Below, piece after piece: positions 34,120 through 45,061 of a DNA stretch of 64,000 nt. Every line of letters starts with the position of its first letter. Position 1 is the stretch's first letter. The DNA is taken from positions 62,001-126,000 of the forward strand of contig NZ_JAIVAH010000028.1 of the NCBI RefSeq assembly GCF_020171745.1. The letters are read 5' to 3'. The position numbers were made by a program, and so were the translations under genes. Origin of the DNA: Prescottella equi. Its GTDB lineage: Bacteria > Actinomycetota > Actinomycetes > Mycobacteriales > Mycobacteriaceae. Under the pieces are notes generated by a model, which was not told the DNA's origin, ran no database searches, and saw only the letters and a list, made by a program, of their open reading frames with translations.

Positions 34120-35525
34120 CACTGTCCCGATTCGTTAGAAGCTTGCTCGAGCGACCACTCAGGTCCACTCGGAGTGTCGGTCACGGCGATACCCGCCGCA
34201 GCCAACCGGTCGCGAACCTCGTCGGCAACCGCCCAGTTCTTGTCGGCCCGCGCCTGCTGGCGCCGGTCGAGTTCGGCCTGCACCAGCACGTCGAGCGCGC
34301 CCATTGCCGCCGTGTTGTCCGACGCGGCGGTCCACTGCTCGTCCAGCGGATCCACCCCCAGGATTCCGAGCATCGCCCGGACCTGTCCCGCGAGCGCCCG
34401 TGCACCGTCGGAGTCCCCGGACTCGAGCGCGATGTTGCCCTCGCGCACCCGACCGTGGATTTCCGCAAGCGCCGCGGGCACGTTGAGATCGTCATCGAGA
34501 GCGGCAGCGAACTCCTCGGTCCACTTGCCGACCTGAACGTCGCCGGCCCGCTCGACCGTGCGCAGCACGAACGACTCGCATCGCCGGTATCCGGCTGCGG
34601 CCTCCTGCAGCGCCTCCTCGGAGTACTCGAGCATCGACCGGTAGTGGGCGCTGCCGAGGTAGTACCGAAGTTCCTGCGGGCGAACGAGTTTGAGCACATT
34701 CGGCACCGAGAGCACGTTGCCGAGCGACTTCGACATCTTCTCGCCCGACTTGGTGACCCAGCCGTTGTGCAGCCAGTACTGCGCGAAGTCGTCGCCGGCG
34801 CACTTGGCCTGCGCGATCTCGTTCTCGTGATGCGGGAAAACCAGATCCAGTCCGCCGCAATGAATGTCGAATGCCTGGCCGAGGTAGAACACGGCCATCG
34901 CGGAGCACTCGAGGTGCCAGCCCGGGCGACCCGGGCCCCACGGGGTGGGCCACGACGGCTCGCCCGGCTTCGCGGCCTTCCACAGCGTGAAGTCCCGCGG
35001 ATCCCGCTTGCCCGCACCGACGCTCTCGCCCTGGTGGACGTCGTCGAGCTTGTGCCCGGACAGCCGCCCGTACTCGGGGAAACTCCGGACGTCGAAGTAG
35101 ACGTCGCCGGCGGACGCGTACGCGTGGCCGTTGTCGATGAGCCGCTGCATCATGTCGACCATCTGCGTGACGTGACCGGTCGCGCGCGGCTCCACCGAGG
35201 GCGGCAGCACACCGAGCTGCTGGTACGCCCAGTCGAACGAACGCTCGAACGTCGCGGCCCACTCCCACCACGGGCGGCCCGCCTCGGCGGCCTTGTTCAG
35301 GATCTTGTCGTCGATGTCGGTGACGTTCCGCACGAACGCGACGTCGTAGTCGTGCGCGAGCAGCCAGCGGCGCAGCACGTCGAACGCGACGCCGCTGCGG
35401 ACGTGGCCGATGTGGGGTTCGCCCTGGACGGTGGCGCCACACAGGTACACCGAGGCATGTCCGGGGGTCAGCGGGACGAAGTCACGCGGAGCCCGTGTCA
35501 CGGTGTCGTATAGGCGCAGGGTCAC
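34119..35525 (-). CDS. cysS: Cysteinyl-tRNA synthetase
   Basis: A 468-residue class I synthetase with the zinc-binding VYLCGATVQ, the HIGH motif as PHIGH (residues 38-41), a second Cys/His set in [17 protein letters not shown], and the KMSKS motif in EKMSKSLGN. Length and domain order are normal. It lies between ispF and rlmB on the same strand, probably in one operon starting at carD. Confidence 0.97.
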   Translation of the reverse strand: MTLRLYDTVTRAPRDFVPLTPGHASVYLCGATVQGEPHIGHVRSGVAFDVLRRWLLAHDYDVAFVRNVTDIDDKILNKAAEAGRPWWEWAATFERSFDWAYQQLGVLPPSVEPRATGHVTQMVDMMQRLIDNGHAYASAGDVYFDVRSFPEYGRLSGHKLDDVHQGESVGAGKRDPRDFTLWKAAKPGEPSWPTPWGPGRPGWHLECSAMAVFYLGQAFDIHCGGLDLVFPHHENEIAQAKCAGDDFAQYWLHNGWVTKSGEKMSKSLGNVLSVPNVLKLVRPQELRYYLGSAHYRSMLEYSEEALQEAAAGYRRCESFVLRTVERAGDVQVGKWTEEFAAALDDDLNVPAALAEIHGRVREGNIALESGDSDGARALAGQVRAMLGILGVDPLDEQWTAASDNTAAMGALDVLVQAELDRRQQARADKNWAVADEVRDRLAAAGIAVTDTPSGPEWSLEQASNESGQ

Positions 35526-35536
35526 GACGAGCGATT

Positions 35537-36013
35537 CTACCGGGCGCTATCAGCGGGGATGATCAGCGCGGTCGCCACTGCGGCGATGCCCTCACCGCGG
35601 CCGGTGAGCCCGAGCCCGTCGGTGGTCGTCGCCGACACCGAGACCGGCGCGCCGAGGACGTCACCGAGCACCCGCTGGGCCTCCTCGCGGCGCGGACCGA
35701 TCTTCGGCCGATTGCCGATGACCTGCACGGACGCGTTGCCGACGGTGTAGCCGGCGTCGCCCAGCAGACGCCGAACCTCTGTGAGCATTCGCACGCCGGA
35801 CACCCCGTCCCACTCGGGTCGCCCGGTGCCGAACACCGAGCCGAGATCGCCGAGACCAGCCGCCGACAGGAGCGCGTCACACAGGGCGTGGGCCGCGACG
35901 TCGCCGTCCGAGTGCCCGGCGCAGCCGTCGGCGTCCTCGAACAGCAGCCCTGCCATCCAGCACGGACGGCCCTTCTCGATCGGATGGACATCGGTGCCGA
36001 TTCCGACTCGCAC
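35537..36013 (-). CDS. ispF: 2-C-methyl-D-erythritol 2,4-cyclodiphosphate synthase
   Basis: A 158-residue enzyme with the metal-binding start [12 protein letters not shown], the [17 protein letters not shown] signature and a C-terminal [17 protein letters not shown]. It forms trimers in the MEP isoprenoid pathway and is encoded next to ispD, as is usual. Confidence 0.97.
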   Translation of the reverse strand: MRVGIGTDVHPIEKGRPCWMAGLLFEDADGCAGHSDGDVAAHALCDALLSAAGLGDLGSVFGTGRPEWDGVSGVRMLTEVRRLLGDAGYTVGNASVQVIGNRPKIGPRREEAQRVLGDVLGAPVSVSATTTDGLGLTGRGEGIAAVATALIIPADSAR

Positions 36014-36026
36014 GCTCTCGAGCTCC

Positions 36027-36710
36027 TTACTCGGATCCGGCCTGCCCGAGCAGTACCCGGGCCAGCGCGAGATCCCACGGTGTCGTGATCTTGAATGCTT
36101 CGGGTTCGCCGACGATGGTGCGAACCTGCTCCCCGAGCCGCTCGACGAGTCCGGCGTCGTCCGTCGCGTCGCCGTTGACGTCCTGGTACGCGCGACGCAG
36201 GAGGTTGGCGTCGAAGCCTTGCGGGGTCTGTACCGCCCGCAGCTCCGAACGCGGCGGAGTACCCGTCACCGTGCCCAGCACGTCGACGGTCTTGATGGTG
36301 TCGCTCACCGGCAGCACCGGTACGACGGCGGTACGCCCGGCCTGCAGTTCCGCGACCACGCGGGCGATCAGCGACGGCGGGGTCAGTGCCCGCGCGGCGT
36401 CGTGCACCAGCACCAGACCCGCATCGGGCGCCGCGGCGAGGCCCGCCCGGACCGAATCCGCGCGCTCCTCACCGCCGACGACGACGAGAACCCCGTCGGG
36501 CAGGTCTGCCCGAGCAGCCTCGACGAGCTCGTCCGGCACGATCACGACGACCGTGTCGACGACGCCCGAACCGAGGAGCCCGTCGACGGCGCGGCGCAGC
36601 ATGCTGCGCCCGCCGAGTTCGACGAACGCCTTCGGTACGGGCTCACCCAGCCGGACTCCACGTCCGGCCGCAGGGACCAGTGCGACGACCGGTCCCCTGT
36701 TGTCACTCAC
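36027..36710 (-). CDS. ispD: 2-C-methyl-D-erythritol 4-phosphate cytidylyltransferase
   Basis: A 227-residue nucleotidyltransferase with the glycine-rich [10 protein letters not shown] (CTP binding), [23 protein letters not shown] and the terminal [17 protein letters not shown]-type motif (here [18 protein letters not shown]). It starts two bases after the carD stop and lies 13 bases before ispF, giving a carD-ispD-ispF-cysS-rlmB operon. Confidence 0.97.
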   Translation of the reverse strand: MSDNRGPVVALVPAAGRGVRLGEPVPKAFVELGGRSMLRRAVDGLLGSGVVDTVVVIVPDELVEAARADLPDGVLVVVGGEERADSVRAGLAAAPDAGLVLVHDAARALTPPSLIARVVAELQAGRTAVVPVLPVSDTIKTVDVLGTVTGTPPRSELRAVQTPQGFDANLLRRAYQDVNGDATDDAGLVERLGEQVRTIVGEPEAFKITTPWDLALARVLLGQAGSE

Positions 36711-36712
36711 TG

Positions 36713-37521
<809 letters not shown>

Positions 37522-38121
37522 GTGACTGCTCTCACTGCGTCGCCGACTCGCCGAGTCATGGCGGCCGTTGCTCTCGCCGCCGGCGCGACGCTCTTGCTGT
37601 CCGCGTGCGGGGCGGGTCAGATCTCGCAGACCGCGACCCAGGTCGCTGCCATCAACGGCAACCAGGCCACGAGCGGCGACATCGCGCTGCGCAACGTGCA
37701 CGTCGTCTACCCGAACTCCGAGGAGTACAGCATCGAGCCCGGCGGCGACGCCCAGCTCGCCTTCAGCGCTGTCAACCTCAGCGAGTCGAAGACGGACCGT
37801 CTGAAGGACATCAAGACGGACTTCGCCGGCTCGGTGAAGATCGACGAGAAGGACGGCACCCTCGAGATCAAGCCGCAGTCGGCCCTCGGCGCCGGCAACC
37901 CGGACGTCTCGGTGCCCGAGCAGGCTCCCGAGCACCTCAGCCTGATCGACGTCACCCTGGTGGACATCCGTGAGGGCGTCCGCCCGGGCCTGACCTTCCC
38001 GGTCATCTTCACGTTCGAGAAGGCCGGCGACATCGTCGTCCAGGTCCCGGTCGACGCCGGCCCGACGACCGAGCGCCACGAGTCGGAGAAGTCTCCCGAC
38101 GTGGCCGAGGGTCATCACTGA
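37522..38121 (+). CDS. lpqE: Conserved lipoprotein LpqE
   Basis: A 199-residue lipoprotein. The n-region TASPTRRVMA, hydrophobic core and lipobox LSAC (Cys about residue 28) are clear. The mature part is a beta-rich domain (DIALRNVHVVYPN, then LIDVTLVDIREGVRPG) similar to copper-chaperone-like/PCuAC-related lipoproteins, but lacking a Met/His copper motif. The GTG at 37522 is set by GGAGGA 6 bases upstream. Its position between carD and radA matches Rv3584. Role in the cell envelope is unknown. Confidence 0.85.
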   Translation: MTALTASPTRRVMAAVALAAGATLLLSACGAGQISQTATQVAAINGNQATSGDIALRNVHVVYPNSEEYSIEPGGDAQLAFSAVNLSESKTDRLKDIKTDFAGSVKIDEKDGTLEIKPQSALGAGNPDVSVPEQAPEHLSLIDVTLVDIREGVRPGLTFPVIFTFEKAGDIVVQVPVDAGPTTERHESEKSPDVAEGHH

Positions 38122-38134
38122 TCCACAGCACTCG

Positions 38135-38171
38135 AGGAAGGCCCGGGCGACACTGTCGCCCGGGCCTTCCT
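38135..38171 (+). terminator. Terminator after lpqE
   Basis: Two perfect 17-base arms (38135-38151 and 38155-38171) enclose a 3-base loop. Confidence 0.92.
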
Positions 38172-38198
38172 GTCTGTGGCAGCCACTAGGATTCCCGC

Positions 38199-39587
38199 GT
38201 GGCCAAACCCAAGTCCAGCTTCAGGTGTTCGTCGTGCCAGCACACGGTGGCCAAGTGGGTCGGCCGCTGCCCCGAGTGCGGGACCTGGGGTTCGATGGAC
38301 GAGGCCCCGGTCCTGGCCGCGGTGGCATCCCGCCCCGGCGCCTCCCTGGCCCGCGCCGGCGCGGCCGCACTGCTCCCGTCCACCCCCGCGACGCCCATCA
38401 CCCAGATCGACGGCACGATCACGCGAGCCAAGGCGACCGGCGTCGACGAACTCGACCGTGTTCTCGGCGGGGGCGTCGTGCCCGGATCGGTGGTCCTGCT
38501 GGCCGGTGAACCCGGCGTCGGCAAGTCGACTCTGCTGCTCGAGGTCGTGCACAAGTGGGCGACCCGCAGCGCCGACGACCGCTCCCTGTACGTCACCGGC
38601 GAGGAATCGGCGGGACAGGTGCGCCTGCGCGCGGACCGCACCGGCGCCGTGCACGAACGGGTGTACCTCGCCGCGGAGTCCGATCTCGCGACGGTCCTCG
38701 GGCACGTCGAGCAGGTCCGGCCCACACTGCTGATCGTCGACTCGGTGCAGACCATGCTCGCCGCGGACGTCGACGGCGTCGTCGGCGGCGTCACCCAGGT
38801 GCGGGCGATCACGAGCGCGCTGACGTCGCTCGCCAAGGCCAGCGGGGTGCCGGTGCTGCTGATCGGTCACGTCACCAAGGACGGCGCGGTCGCCGGGCCG
38901 CGATCGCTCGAGCACCTGGTCGACGTCGTCCTGCACTTCGAGGGCGACAAGCACTCGAGCCTGCGCATGATCCGCGGCATCAAGAACCGGTTCGGAGCGG
39001 CCGACGAGGTGGGCTGCTTCGAGCTGCGCGAGGACGGCATCGTCGGCGTCAGCGACCCGTCCGGGCTGTTCCTGCACCACCGGACGGACGAGGTGCCCGG
39101 CACCGCCGTCACCGTCACGATGGACGGCAAGCGGCCGCTGCTCGGCGAGGTGCAGGCGCTCGTGGCGCCCACCCAGAACCCGTCGCCGCGTCGGGCCGTG
39201 AGCGGCCTCGACTCGGCGCGCGTGTCGATGGTGCTGGCCGTCCTCGAGCGACGGCACTCGATCAAGCTCTCCGACAAGGAGGTCTACGCCGCGACGGTCG
39301 GCGGCATGCGGATGACGGACCCGGCCTGCGACCTCGCGCTCGCGATCGCGGTCGCGTCGGGCCACAAGGACCGCCCGATCCCGGCCGGAACCGTCGTCCT
39401 GGGTGAGGTCGGCCTGGCCGGCGAGGTCCGCAGGGTGAGCGGGGTCGCCCGCCGGGTCGCCGAGGCCGCGCGCCTGGGATTCACGCGCGCGGTGGTCCCG
39501 GTCGACTCCGGCGAACTACCCAAGGGCATCCGCGCGATCGAGGTCGCGAACGTCGGAGATGCCTTGCGGGCGTTGAGTCTTCGCTGA
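38199..39587 (+). CDS. radA: DNA repair protein RadA
   Basis: A 462-residue RecA-like ATPase. An N-terminal C4 zinc finger (Cys 10, 13, 24, 27) precedes Walker [10 protein letters not shown] (103-111), the RadA-specific KNRFG motif in [13 protein letters not shown], and a Lon-like C-terminal domain (about 290-462). RadA promotes branch migration in recombinational repair. GTG start. The next gene downstream on the same strand is disA, as in M. tuberculosis. Confidence 0.96.
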   Translation: MAKPKSSFRCSSCQHTVAKWVGRCPECGTWGSMDEAPVLAAVASRPGASLARAGAAALLPSTPATPITQIDGTITRAKATGVDELDRVLGGGVVPGSVVLLAGEPGVGKSTLLLEVVHKWATRSADDRSLYVTGEESAGQVRLRADRTGAVHERVYLAAESDLATVLGHVEQVRPTLLIVDSVQTMLAADVDGVVGGVTQVRAITSALTSLAKASGVPVLLIGHVTKDGAVAGPRSLEHLVDVVLHFEGDKHSSLRMIRGIKNRFGAADEVGCFELREDGIVGVSDPSGLFLHHRTDEVPGTAVTVTMDGKRPLLGEVQALVAPTQNPSPRRAVSGLDSARVSMVLAVLERRHSIKLSDKEVYAATVGGMRMTDPACDLALAIAVASGHKDRPIPAGTVVLGEVGLAGEVRRVSGVARRVAEAARLGFTRAVVPVDSGELPKGIRAIEVANVGDALRALSLR

Positions 39588-39590
39588 GCG

Positions 39591-40151
39591 TCAGACCGCG
39601 GAGGTGCCGAACGGCGACGACGGCTCGCCGTCGACGAAGGCCGCGGTGGGCGCGAAGTGCTCCGGATTGACGGTGAGGAACAGTCCCCGCGACGTCGCGA
39701 CCGGGGTGTTCGGATCGGCTCCCGGTCCCTCGACGATGAACGCCTCGGACGTCGTGTACGCCTTGCGGCGGACGGTGCCCTCGATCCGCGCACGGAACTC
39801 GAGAACCGAGCTGAGCGGGATCGGCCGGGCGAAGTCGATCTCGAGGTGCGCCGTGACGACGGGGCCGCCGAGCACCATGCACGCCATGCCCTGGACCTCG
39901 TCGAATGCGGTCGACAGAATGCCGCCGTGGATCACACCCGGGCCACCCTGGTAGCGGTTGGCCACCTCGAGCCGGCCGGTGACGGTGAGGTTCTCACCCG
40001 CCTGGAAGGTCATCGCCATACCGGCGGGCTGATCGTCGCCGCAGCCGAAGCACTTGGACCAGTGCTGCGGGAGCGGTTCCCCGGGAGCGGGGTACCAGTC
40101 CGGCACCTCCGGAAGAACGAGGTCATCGGGCAAGGTCCAAGTACTGCTCAC
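39591..40151 (-). CDS. PaaI-type hot-dog thioesterase
   Basis: A 186-residue single hot-dog domain. It has an unusual CFGCGDDQPAGMAM segment near residue 40, then VIHGGILSTAFDEVQGMACM, the family motif where HGG and the following Asp/Glu are catalytic. The GTG at 40151 gives the usual length; the open frame further upstream is not protein-like. It is transcribed against radA (3 bases between stops) and divergently from disA. Likely cleaves acyl-CoA or aryl-CoA esters; substrate unknown. Not part of the M. tuberculosis order I recall between radA and disA. Confidence 0.82.
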   Translation of the reverse strand: MSSTWTLPDDLVLPEVPDWYPAPGEPLPQHWSKCFGCGDDQPAGMAMTFQAGENLTVTGRLEVANRYQGGPGVIHGGILSTAFDEVQGMACMVLGGPVVTAHLEIDFARPIPLSSVLEFRARIEGTVRRKAYTTSEAFIVEGPGADPNTPVATSRGLFLTVNPEHFAPTAAFVDGEPSSPFGTSAV

Positions 40152-40236
40152 AACTAGGTAATGTAGATGCGGCCCGACCGCGGCCCGTATGCGGCACGGC
40201 AAGATGTGACGTCGACCGCACCTGGGGGGAATCGCG

Positions 40237-41331
40237 ATGAACGATGTGCCGGCGTCGACGGTTGCGCGCGACACCCGCGAAACCCTCGCCCGTCTCGCTC
40301 CCGGAACGGCCCTGCGCGACGGCCTCGAACGGATCCTGCGCGGACGCACCGGCGCGCTGATCGTGCTCGGCTACGACGACCAGGTCGAGGAACTCTGCGA
40401 CGGCGGCTTCGAAATCGACATCGACTTCGTGCCCACCAGGCTGCGCGAGCTCTCGAAGATGGACGGCGCCGTCGTGCTGTCCACCGACGGCACCCGCATC
40501 CTGCGCGCCAACGTGCAGCTGGTCCCGGACCACCGGATCCCCACCGTCGAGTCCGGCACGCGGCACCGCGCGGCCGAGCGCACGGCGATCCAGACCGGAT
40601 ACCCGGTGGTGTCGGTGAGCCAGTCGATGAGCATCGTCAGCGTGTACGTCGGCGGGATCCGGCACGTCATCAACGCGTCGGAGACGATCCTCTCGCGCGC
40701 GAACCAGGCCGTCGCGACGCTCGAGCGGTACAAGTCCCGTCTCGACGAGGTCACCCGGCAGCTGTCGGTGGTCGAGATCGAGGACTTCGTGACGCTGCGC
40801 GACGCGCTGACCGTGGTCCAGCGGCTCGAGATGGTGCGCCGCGTCTCGGTCGAGATCGAGCAGGACGTCCTCGAACTGGGCACCGACGGCAGGCAGCTCG
40901 CGCTGCAGCTCGAGGAACTCGTCGGCGACAACGACGCCGTGCGGCAGCTCATGGTCCGCGACTACCTGGCGGGCACCGAGCCCGCCTCGACGACGGCGGT
41001 GGACAGCACCCTCGCTGCGCTGGACAAGCTCACCGACGTGGACCTGCTCGACCTCACGACGCTCGCCCGCGCGTTCGGTTACCCGGGCACGATCGAGGCC
41101 CTCGACGCGCCGATGAGCCCCCGCGGCTACCGCGTGCTCACCCGGGTGCCGCGCCTGCAGTTCATGCAGATCCATCGTCTCGTCAGCTCGTTCGGGACGC
41201 TGCAGGGACTGCTGGCCGCCACGGCCGCGGACCTGCAGTCGGTGGACGGCATCGGCGGCCTGTGGGCCCGGCACATCCGGGAGGGCCTGTCCCGGCTCGC
41301 GGAGGCGTCGATCAACGGGCCGTACGACTAG
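40237..41331 (+). CDS. disA: Diadenylate cyclase / DNA integrity scanning protein DisA
   Basis: A 364-residue DAC protein. The diadenylate cyclase motifs DGA (76-78) and RHR (109-111) are intact; a helical linker (about 150-290) and a C-terminal helix-hairpin-helix domain follow (about 300-364, [15 protein letters not shown]). It makes c-di-AMP and pauses at branched DNA. Preceded by GGGGG AATCGCG and ATG 40237. Neighbours radA and mutY, both repair genes, follow the conserved order. Confidence 0.96.
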   Translation: MNDVPASTVARDTRETLARLAPGTALRDGLERILRGRTGALIVLGYDDQVEELCDGGFEIDIDFVPTRLRELSKMDGAVVLSTDGTRILRANVQLVPDHRIPTVESGTRHRAAERTAIQTGYPVVSVSQSMSIVSVYVGGIRHVINASETILSRANQAVATLERYKSRLDEVTRQLSVVEIEDFVTLRDALTVVQRLEMVRRVSVEIEQDVLELGTDGRQLALQLEELVGDNDAVRQLMVRDYLAGTEPASTTAVDSTLAALDKLTDVDLLDLTTLARAFGYPGTIEALDAPMSPRGYRVLTRVPRLQFMQIHRLVSSFGTLQGLLAATAADLQSVDGIGGLWARHIREGLSRLAEASINGPYD

Positions 41332-41353
41332 AGCCCGACCGATCGCCGTCAGC

Positions 41354-42028
41354 TCAGGCGATGTTGAACGGCTCCGGGTTGCTCTTCAGGGAACCCAGCT
41401 GCCCGACCACGGTGTAACCGCCGGGCGCCACCGCCTCGCGCGGCGCGGTGCAACCGGGCGCCGAGGTCTTCGCCGACCACTTGACGGTGAACCGCGCCTG
41501 CCCGCCGGGCTCCAGCGTCCGGATCTCCGGCGTCGAGGACGGGAAGCAGTCGACGTTGGACCACAGGCGATTCGCGCCGTCGAGCGAGTAGACGAGCACC
41601 TGCTGCAGTCCCGACCCGAGGTCGCGCTCGCACGCGTTGGTACCGATGTTCGTGATGGCGATCGTGAAGCCCGGCTCGTCGCCCGCCTTGTACTGCGGCT
41701 GGTCCGGAGTCACCTTGAGCGCGAGCGACTGGTCGGCGCAGTCCTTCGACGGGTTGACCGCCGTGGTGCTGCTCGACGCCGTCGTCGTGGAGGACGAATC
41801 GGCGCTCGAGGTTTCCGACTGGTCCGCGGACGCCGACGTCGTGGGCGCCTCGCTCGAGTCCGTCAACTCGGACGTGCCGGCGGCGGCGGCCGACTCGGAG
41901 TCGTCGCCACCACCGATGGACAGGGCGATCCAGACGATCAGCACGAGCACAACGACGGCGGCGCCGATGGCCAGCGCCCGCCGACGCACGTAGATCTCCC
42001 GGGGCAACGGTCCGTTCGGTTCAAGCAC
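41354..42028 (-). CDS. Membrane-anchored extracytoplasmic protein (Rv3587c-like)
   Basis: A 224-residue protein with one N-terminal membrane anchor (LAIGAAVVVLVLIVWIALSI, residues about 18-37), a Ser/Thr/Ala-rich linker (about 40-95) and a C-terminal immunoglobulin-like beta domain (about 95-224). Four cysteines (in KDCADQ, NACERDL, VDCFPS, APGCTAP) can form two disulfides outside the cell. Its place between disA and canB matches Rv3587c. Function unknown. Confidence 0.82.
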   Translation of the reverse strand: MLEPNGPLPREIYVRRRALAIGAAVVVLVLIVWIALSIGGGDDSESAAAAGTSELTDSSEAPTTSASADQSETSSADSSSTTTASSSTTAVNPSKDCADQSLALKVTPDQPQYKAGDEPGFTIAITNIGTNACERDLGSGLQQVLVYSLDGANRLWSNVDCFPSSTPEIRTLEPGGQARFTVKWSAKTSAPGCTAPREAVAPGGYTVVGQLGSLKSNPEPFNIA

Positions 42029-42153
42029 GAGTCAACCGTAATTGCCCCCGCCCGGTCCCCGCCTCAGCAGCCCCGGCGTGTCGCTCCACCGGGGCTGCCG
42101 GACCGTGTATTAGAGGGCGTCCTTCACCACTCCGGCGAGGTCCCGAAACGCGA

Positions 42154-42190
42154 ACAACCCCCGGAGCAGACGAGCTGATCCGGGGGTTGT
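42154..42190 (-). terminator. Terminator after canB
   Basis: Perfect 12-base arms (42154-42165 and 42179-42190) surround a 13-base loop, 14 bases beyond the carbonic anhydrase stop. Confidence 0.82.
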
Positions 42191-42203
42191 CTCGACGGAA
42201 GTG

Positions 42204-42830
42204 TCAGTCGACGGATTCGCCGACGTCGCCGACGACGCTCTGCAGCTTGATGTCGCCCTCGGCGAGCTTGTAGGTGACGCCGACGATGGCGCACTTGCCG
42301 GCCTCGACGGCCTCGGAGATGATCCGCGACCGCTGCATCAGCAGCGACCCGGTCTCGACGACGTGGCGGCCCTCGAGCTCGTCGACGGTGGTCAGGCCCT
42401 CGCGGCGGCCCATCAGGATCGACGGCGAGACGCGCTCGACGACGTCCCGGATGAAGCCGGCGGGGATGGCACCGTTGTCGAGGGCGTCGAGGGTGGCCTT
42501 GACGGCACCGCAGCTGTCGTGACCGAACACGACTACCAGCGGGACGCCCAGGACCGCGACGGCGTACTCGATCGAGCCGAGGACGGCGCTGTCGATCACG
42601 TGACCGGCGGTGCGGACGACGAACGTGTCACCGAGCCCCTGGTCGAAGATGATCTCGGCGGCGACACGGGAGTCGCCACAGCCGAAGATCACGGCAGTCG
42701 GATGCTGGGCGTCGACCAACTTCGCACGGTCGGCAATACCCTGGCTCGGATGCAGCGGGGTACCGCTGACGAAACGCTCGTTACCCTGCTTGAGGGCTTT
42801 CCAAGCGGAGATCGGGTTGGAATTGGGCAT
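42204..42830 (-). CDS. canB: Beta-class carbonic anhydrase
   Basis: A 208-residue beta carbonic anhydrase with all zinc and catalytic residues: C51-G-D53-S-R55 and H104-D-S-C107-G. It interconverts CO2 and bicarbonate. ATG 42830 starts the protein at MPNSNPISAW, the usual point; the frame continues upstream into non-coding-like sequence. It is divergent from mutY, as Rv3588c is from Rv3589. Confidence 0.95.
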   Translation of the reverse strand: MPNSNPISAWKALKQGNERFVSGTPLHPSQGIADRAKLVDAQHPTAVIFGCGDSRVAAEIIFDQGLGDTFVVRTAGHVIDSAVLGSIEYAVAVLGVPLVVVFGHDSCGAVKATLDALDNGAIPAGFIRDVVERVSPSILMGRREGLTTVDELEGRHVVETGSLLMQRSRIISEAVEAGKCAIVGVTYKLAEGDIKLQSVVGDVGESVD

Positions 42831-42907
42831 GGGGCAATTGTGCACCCTCTGCCGCCTGCCGTCTCGGTTGGACCGATGACGAATGCCCGCGTGGTGAACG
42901 GAGAAGG

Positions 42908-43810
42908 GTGAGAGATTCGGTGTCATCGGCCTCGGTGGACAGTGCAGCACTGCTTCGGTGGTACGACGAACAGGCCCGGGATCTGCCGTGGCGACGTGAC
43001 GGCGTCACCGCGTGGCACATCCTCATGAGCGAGATCATGCTGCAGCAGACGCCGGTGGTCCGCGTCGCCCCGATCTGGGAGGAGTGGGTACGCCGGTGGC
43101 CGGTGCCGTCGCTGATGGCGGCGTCGAGCCAGGCCGACGTCCTGCGCGCGTGGGGCAAACTCGGGTACCCACGACGGGCGCTGCGCCTGCACGAGTGCGC
43201 CGGGGTACTCGCGGGCGAGCACGGCGACGTGGTTCCGACCGACGTCGACGTGCTGTTGAGCCTGCCCGGGATCGGCGACTACACCGCCCGCGCGGTCGCG
43301 TGCTTCGCTTACGGACAGCGGGTTCCGGTGGTGGACACCAATGTTCGACGCGTCGTCGCCCGCGCCGTGCACGGCCGGGCGGATCAGGGCAACCCGTCGG
43401 CCAAGCGCGACATGGCCGACGTGGACGCGCTGCTGCCCCGCACCCGCGACCGCGCCGCCCGGTTCTCCGCCGCGCTGATGGAACTCGGCGCGACGGTGTG
43501 CACCGCCCGCACTCCGGACTGCGACGCCTGCCCACTGCCGCGCTGCGCGTGGGTGGAGGCCGGGCGCCCCGCATACACGGGAGAGCCCCGCAAGGTGCAG
43601 AAGTTCGCCGGCACCGACCGTCAGGTCCGCGGAAAACTGATGGACGTGCTGCGCGGCACCGCGCACCCTGTCGAACGCGCGCAACTCGATCTGGTGTGGC
43701 TCAGCGATCCGGGACAGCGCGACCGCGCGCTGCACTCCCTGCTCGTGGACGGGCTGATCGAGCAGACCGAGGACGGACTGTTCGCGCTGGCCGGCGAGGG
43801 CAGTCGCTGA
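42908..43810 (+). CDS. mutY: A/G-specific adenine glycosylase MutY
   Basis: A 300-residue HhH-GPD glycosylase. Catalytic Glu42 is in LMSEIMLQQT; the HhH loop is LPGIGDYTA with the following catalytic Asp in PVVDTN. A 4Fe-4S cluster loop C-x6-C-x2-C-x4-C is near residues 199-214. The C-terminal NUDIX-like 8-oxoG domain is short or absent, as in the mycobacterial form. It removes A mispaired with 8-oxoG. Confidence 0.95.
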   Translation: MRDSVSSASVDSAALLRWYDEQARDLPWRRDGVTAWHILMSEIMLQQTPVVRVAPIWEEWVRRWPVPSLMAASSQADVLRAWGKLGYPRRALRLHECAGVLAGEHGDVVPTDVDVLLSLPGIGDYTARAVACFAYGQRVPVVDTNVRRVVARAVHGRADQGNPSAKRDMADVDALLPRTRDRAARFSAALMELGATVCTARTPDCDACPLPRCAWVEAGRPAYTGEPRKVQKFAGTDRQVRGKLMDVLRGTAHPVERAQLDLVWLSDPGQRDRALHSLLVDGLIEQTEDGLFALAGEGSR

Positions 43811-43816
43811 CCGCTG

Positions 43817-44563
43817 TCAGCCGAGCGAGTTCAGGAACTCCTCGACGGCGTCCCGATACCGCTCGGGCTGATCGTCGTGGACGAGGTGGCCCGCCTGAGC
43901 CACCCACACATACCGGGCGTCGTGGCCCTCGAGCATGCGGCGCATCTGCCCCTCGGGCGTGATCGTGAACTCGCCCTCGATGAGCAGCGAGGGGACGCGG
44001 ACGGCGTCCCACTGCGTCCAGAAGTCGCGGGTGCCCCACTCCTCCGAGATGTCCCGGAACGTCTCGACACTGCCGTGCAGGTACCAGCCGTCGGGGCGCC
44101 GGTCGAACGAGTCGAGGAAGTAGCGACCCGCGACCTCGCCGAAGTACTCGAGCACCGACTCCTCGGTGGGGAACGGCTGCGGCCACGCGGAAACCATTGC
44201 CGCCCAATCCTGTGCGGTGCGCCCGCGGAAGTCCGGGGCCATGTCCTCGAGGACCAGGGCGCGGACCCGATCGGGATGCGCGGCCGCGAAACACCACGCA
44301 TGCAGCGCGCCCATCGAGTGCCCGATCACGGTGAGCGGCTCGTCCAGCCCGTCGAGATCACCGAGGGCGCGGGCGAGGTCCTCGACGAACAGTTCCGTCG
44401 TCGGGGCGCCGTCGATCGGACGTCCGTGCCCGGCCGCGTCGAACGTGTAGACGTGACCGTGCTCGCGCAGCCACGACACGTGCCGCGACCACGTCCGCGA
44501 ACTACCCATCAGCCCGTGCAGGAGCAGTATCGGCCGCCCCGTCCCACCCTCGTCGTGCAACAC
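43817..44563 (-). CDS. Alpha/beta hydrolase
   Basis: A 248-residue hydrolase. LLLHGLMGSSRTW marks the oxyanion region, GHSMGALHA the nucleophile elbow (Ser about residue 87), and AGHLVHDDQPERY the catalytic His near the C-terminus. The GTG at 44563 is picked because the protein then starts directly before the first strand; ATG 44635 is also in frame but would overlap the divergent mhuD start. Its place beside mutY and mhuD matches Rv3591c. Substrate unknown. Confidence 0.85.
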   Translation of the reverse strand: MLHDEGGTGRPILLLHGLMGSSRTWSRHVSWLREHGHVYTFDAAGHGRPIDGAPTTELFVEDLARALGDLDGLDEPLTVIGHSMGALHAWCFAAAHPDRVRALVLEDMAPDFRGRTAQDWAAMVSAWPQPFPTEESVLEYFGEVAGRYFLDSFDRRPDGWYLHGSVETFRDISEEWGTRDFWTQWDAVRVPSLLIEGEFTITPEGQMRRMLEGHDARYVWVAQAGHLVHDDQPERYRDAVEEFLNSLG

Positions 44564-44633
44564 GGGTCCGACGGTAGCCGAACCCTCGCCGACCGGGGGA
44601 GAACACGCGCGCGCCCGGAGTACCCTCGCGTGC

Positions 44634-44948
44634 ATGGCAGTCGTGAAGATCAATGCAATCGAGGTCCCCGAGGGCGCCGGCCCCGAGCTGGAGAAGCGGT
44701 TCGCCAACCGCGCCCACGCGGTCGAGAACTCCCCCGGCTTCCTCGGGTTCCAGCTCCTGCGGCCGACCAAGGGCGACAACCGCTACTTCGTGGTGACGCA
44801 GTGGGAGTCGGACGAGGCGTTCCAGGCGTGGGCGAGCGGCCCGGCCCGCGAGGCGCACGCCGGCGAGCGCGCGAAGCCCGTCGCGACCGGCGCCTCGCTG
44901 CTCGAGTTCGAGGTGGTCCTCGACGTGGCGGCGAAGCCCGAATCCTGA
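44634..44948 (+). CDS. mhuD: Heme-degrading monooxygenase MhuD
   Basis: A 104-residue dimeric alpha/beta-barrel (ABM) protein. It retains Asn7, Trp66 and the heme-ligating His75 known from MhuD (Rv3592), and is near-identical in style along its whole length (INAIEVPEGAGPELEKRF). MhuD opens heme to mycobilin and frees iron without CO release. It is the last gene of the conserved block before the variable segment. Confidence 0.93.
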   Translation: MAVVKINAIEVPEGAGPELEKRFANRAHAVENSPGFLGFQLLRPTKGDNRYFVVTQWESDEAFQAWASGPAREAHAGERAKPVATGASLLEFEVVLDVAAKPES

Positions 44949-44998
44949 TCCACCCCATCCGATTCGACCGCAGACAGCGCCGATACCGGACATTTCGG

Positions 44999-45031
44999 TC
45001 ACGGTGTCGATCATCCCGATTGACACCGTGA
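44999..45031. promoter_or_regulatory. Inverted repeat with embedded -35-like box
   Basis: TCACGGTGTC (44999-45008) and GACACCGTGA (45022-45031) are perfect 10-base arms, 13 bases apart. The right arm overlaps TTGACA (45020-45025), a good -35 for the cbtB transcript, with CACAGT at 45044-45049 as a weak -10. Either an operator for cbtBA or the mhuD terminator. Confidence 0.45.
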
Positions 45032-45061
45032 CCTGCGGGGTGCCACAGTTCGCTCGACAGA

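Noticed and set aside
42204-42830. Beta carbonic anhydrase as a carbonyl-sulfide hydrolase partner of the thiocyanate-type enzyme
   Set aside because: It sits in the conserved canB-mutY position shared with M. tuberculosis and 10 kb from the hydratase genes, so ordinary carbonic anhydrase is the better call.
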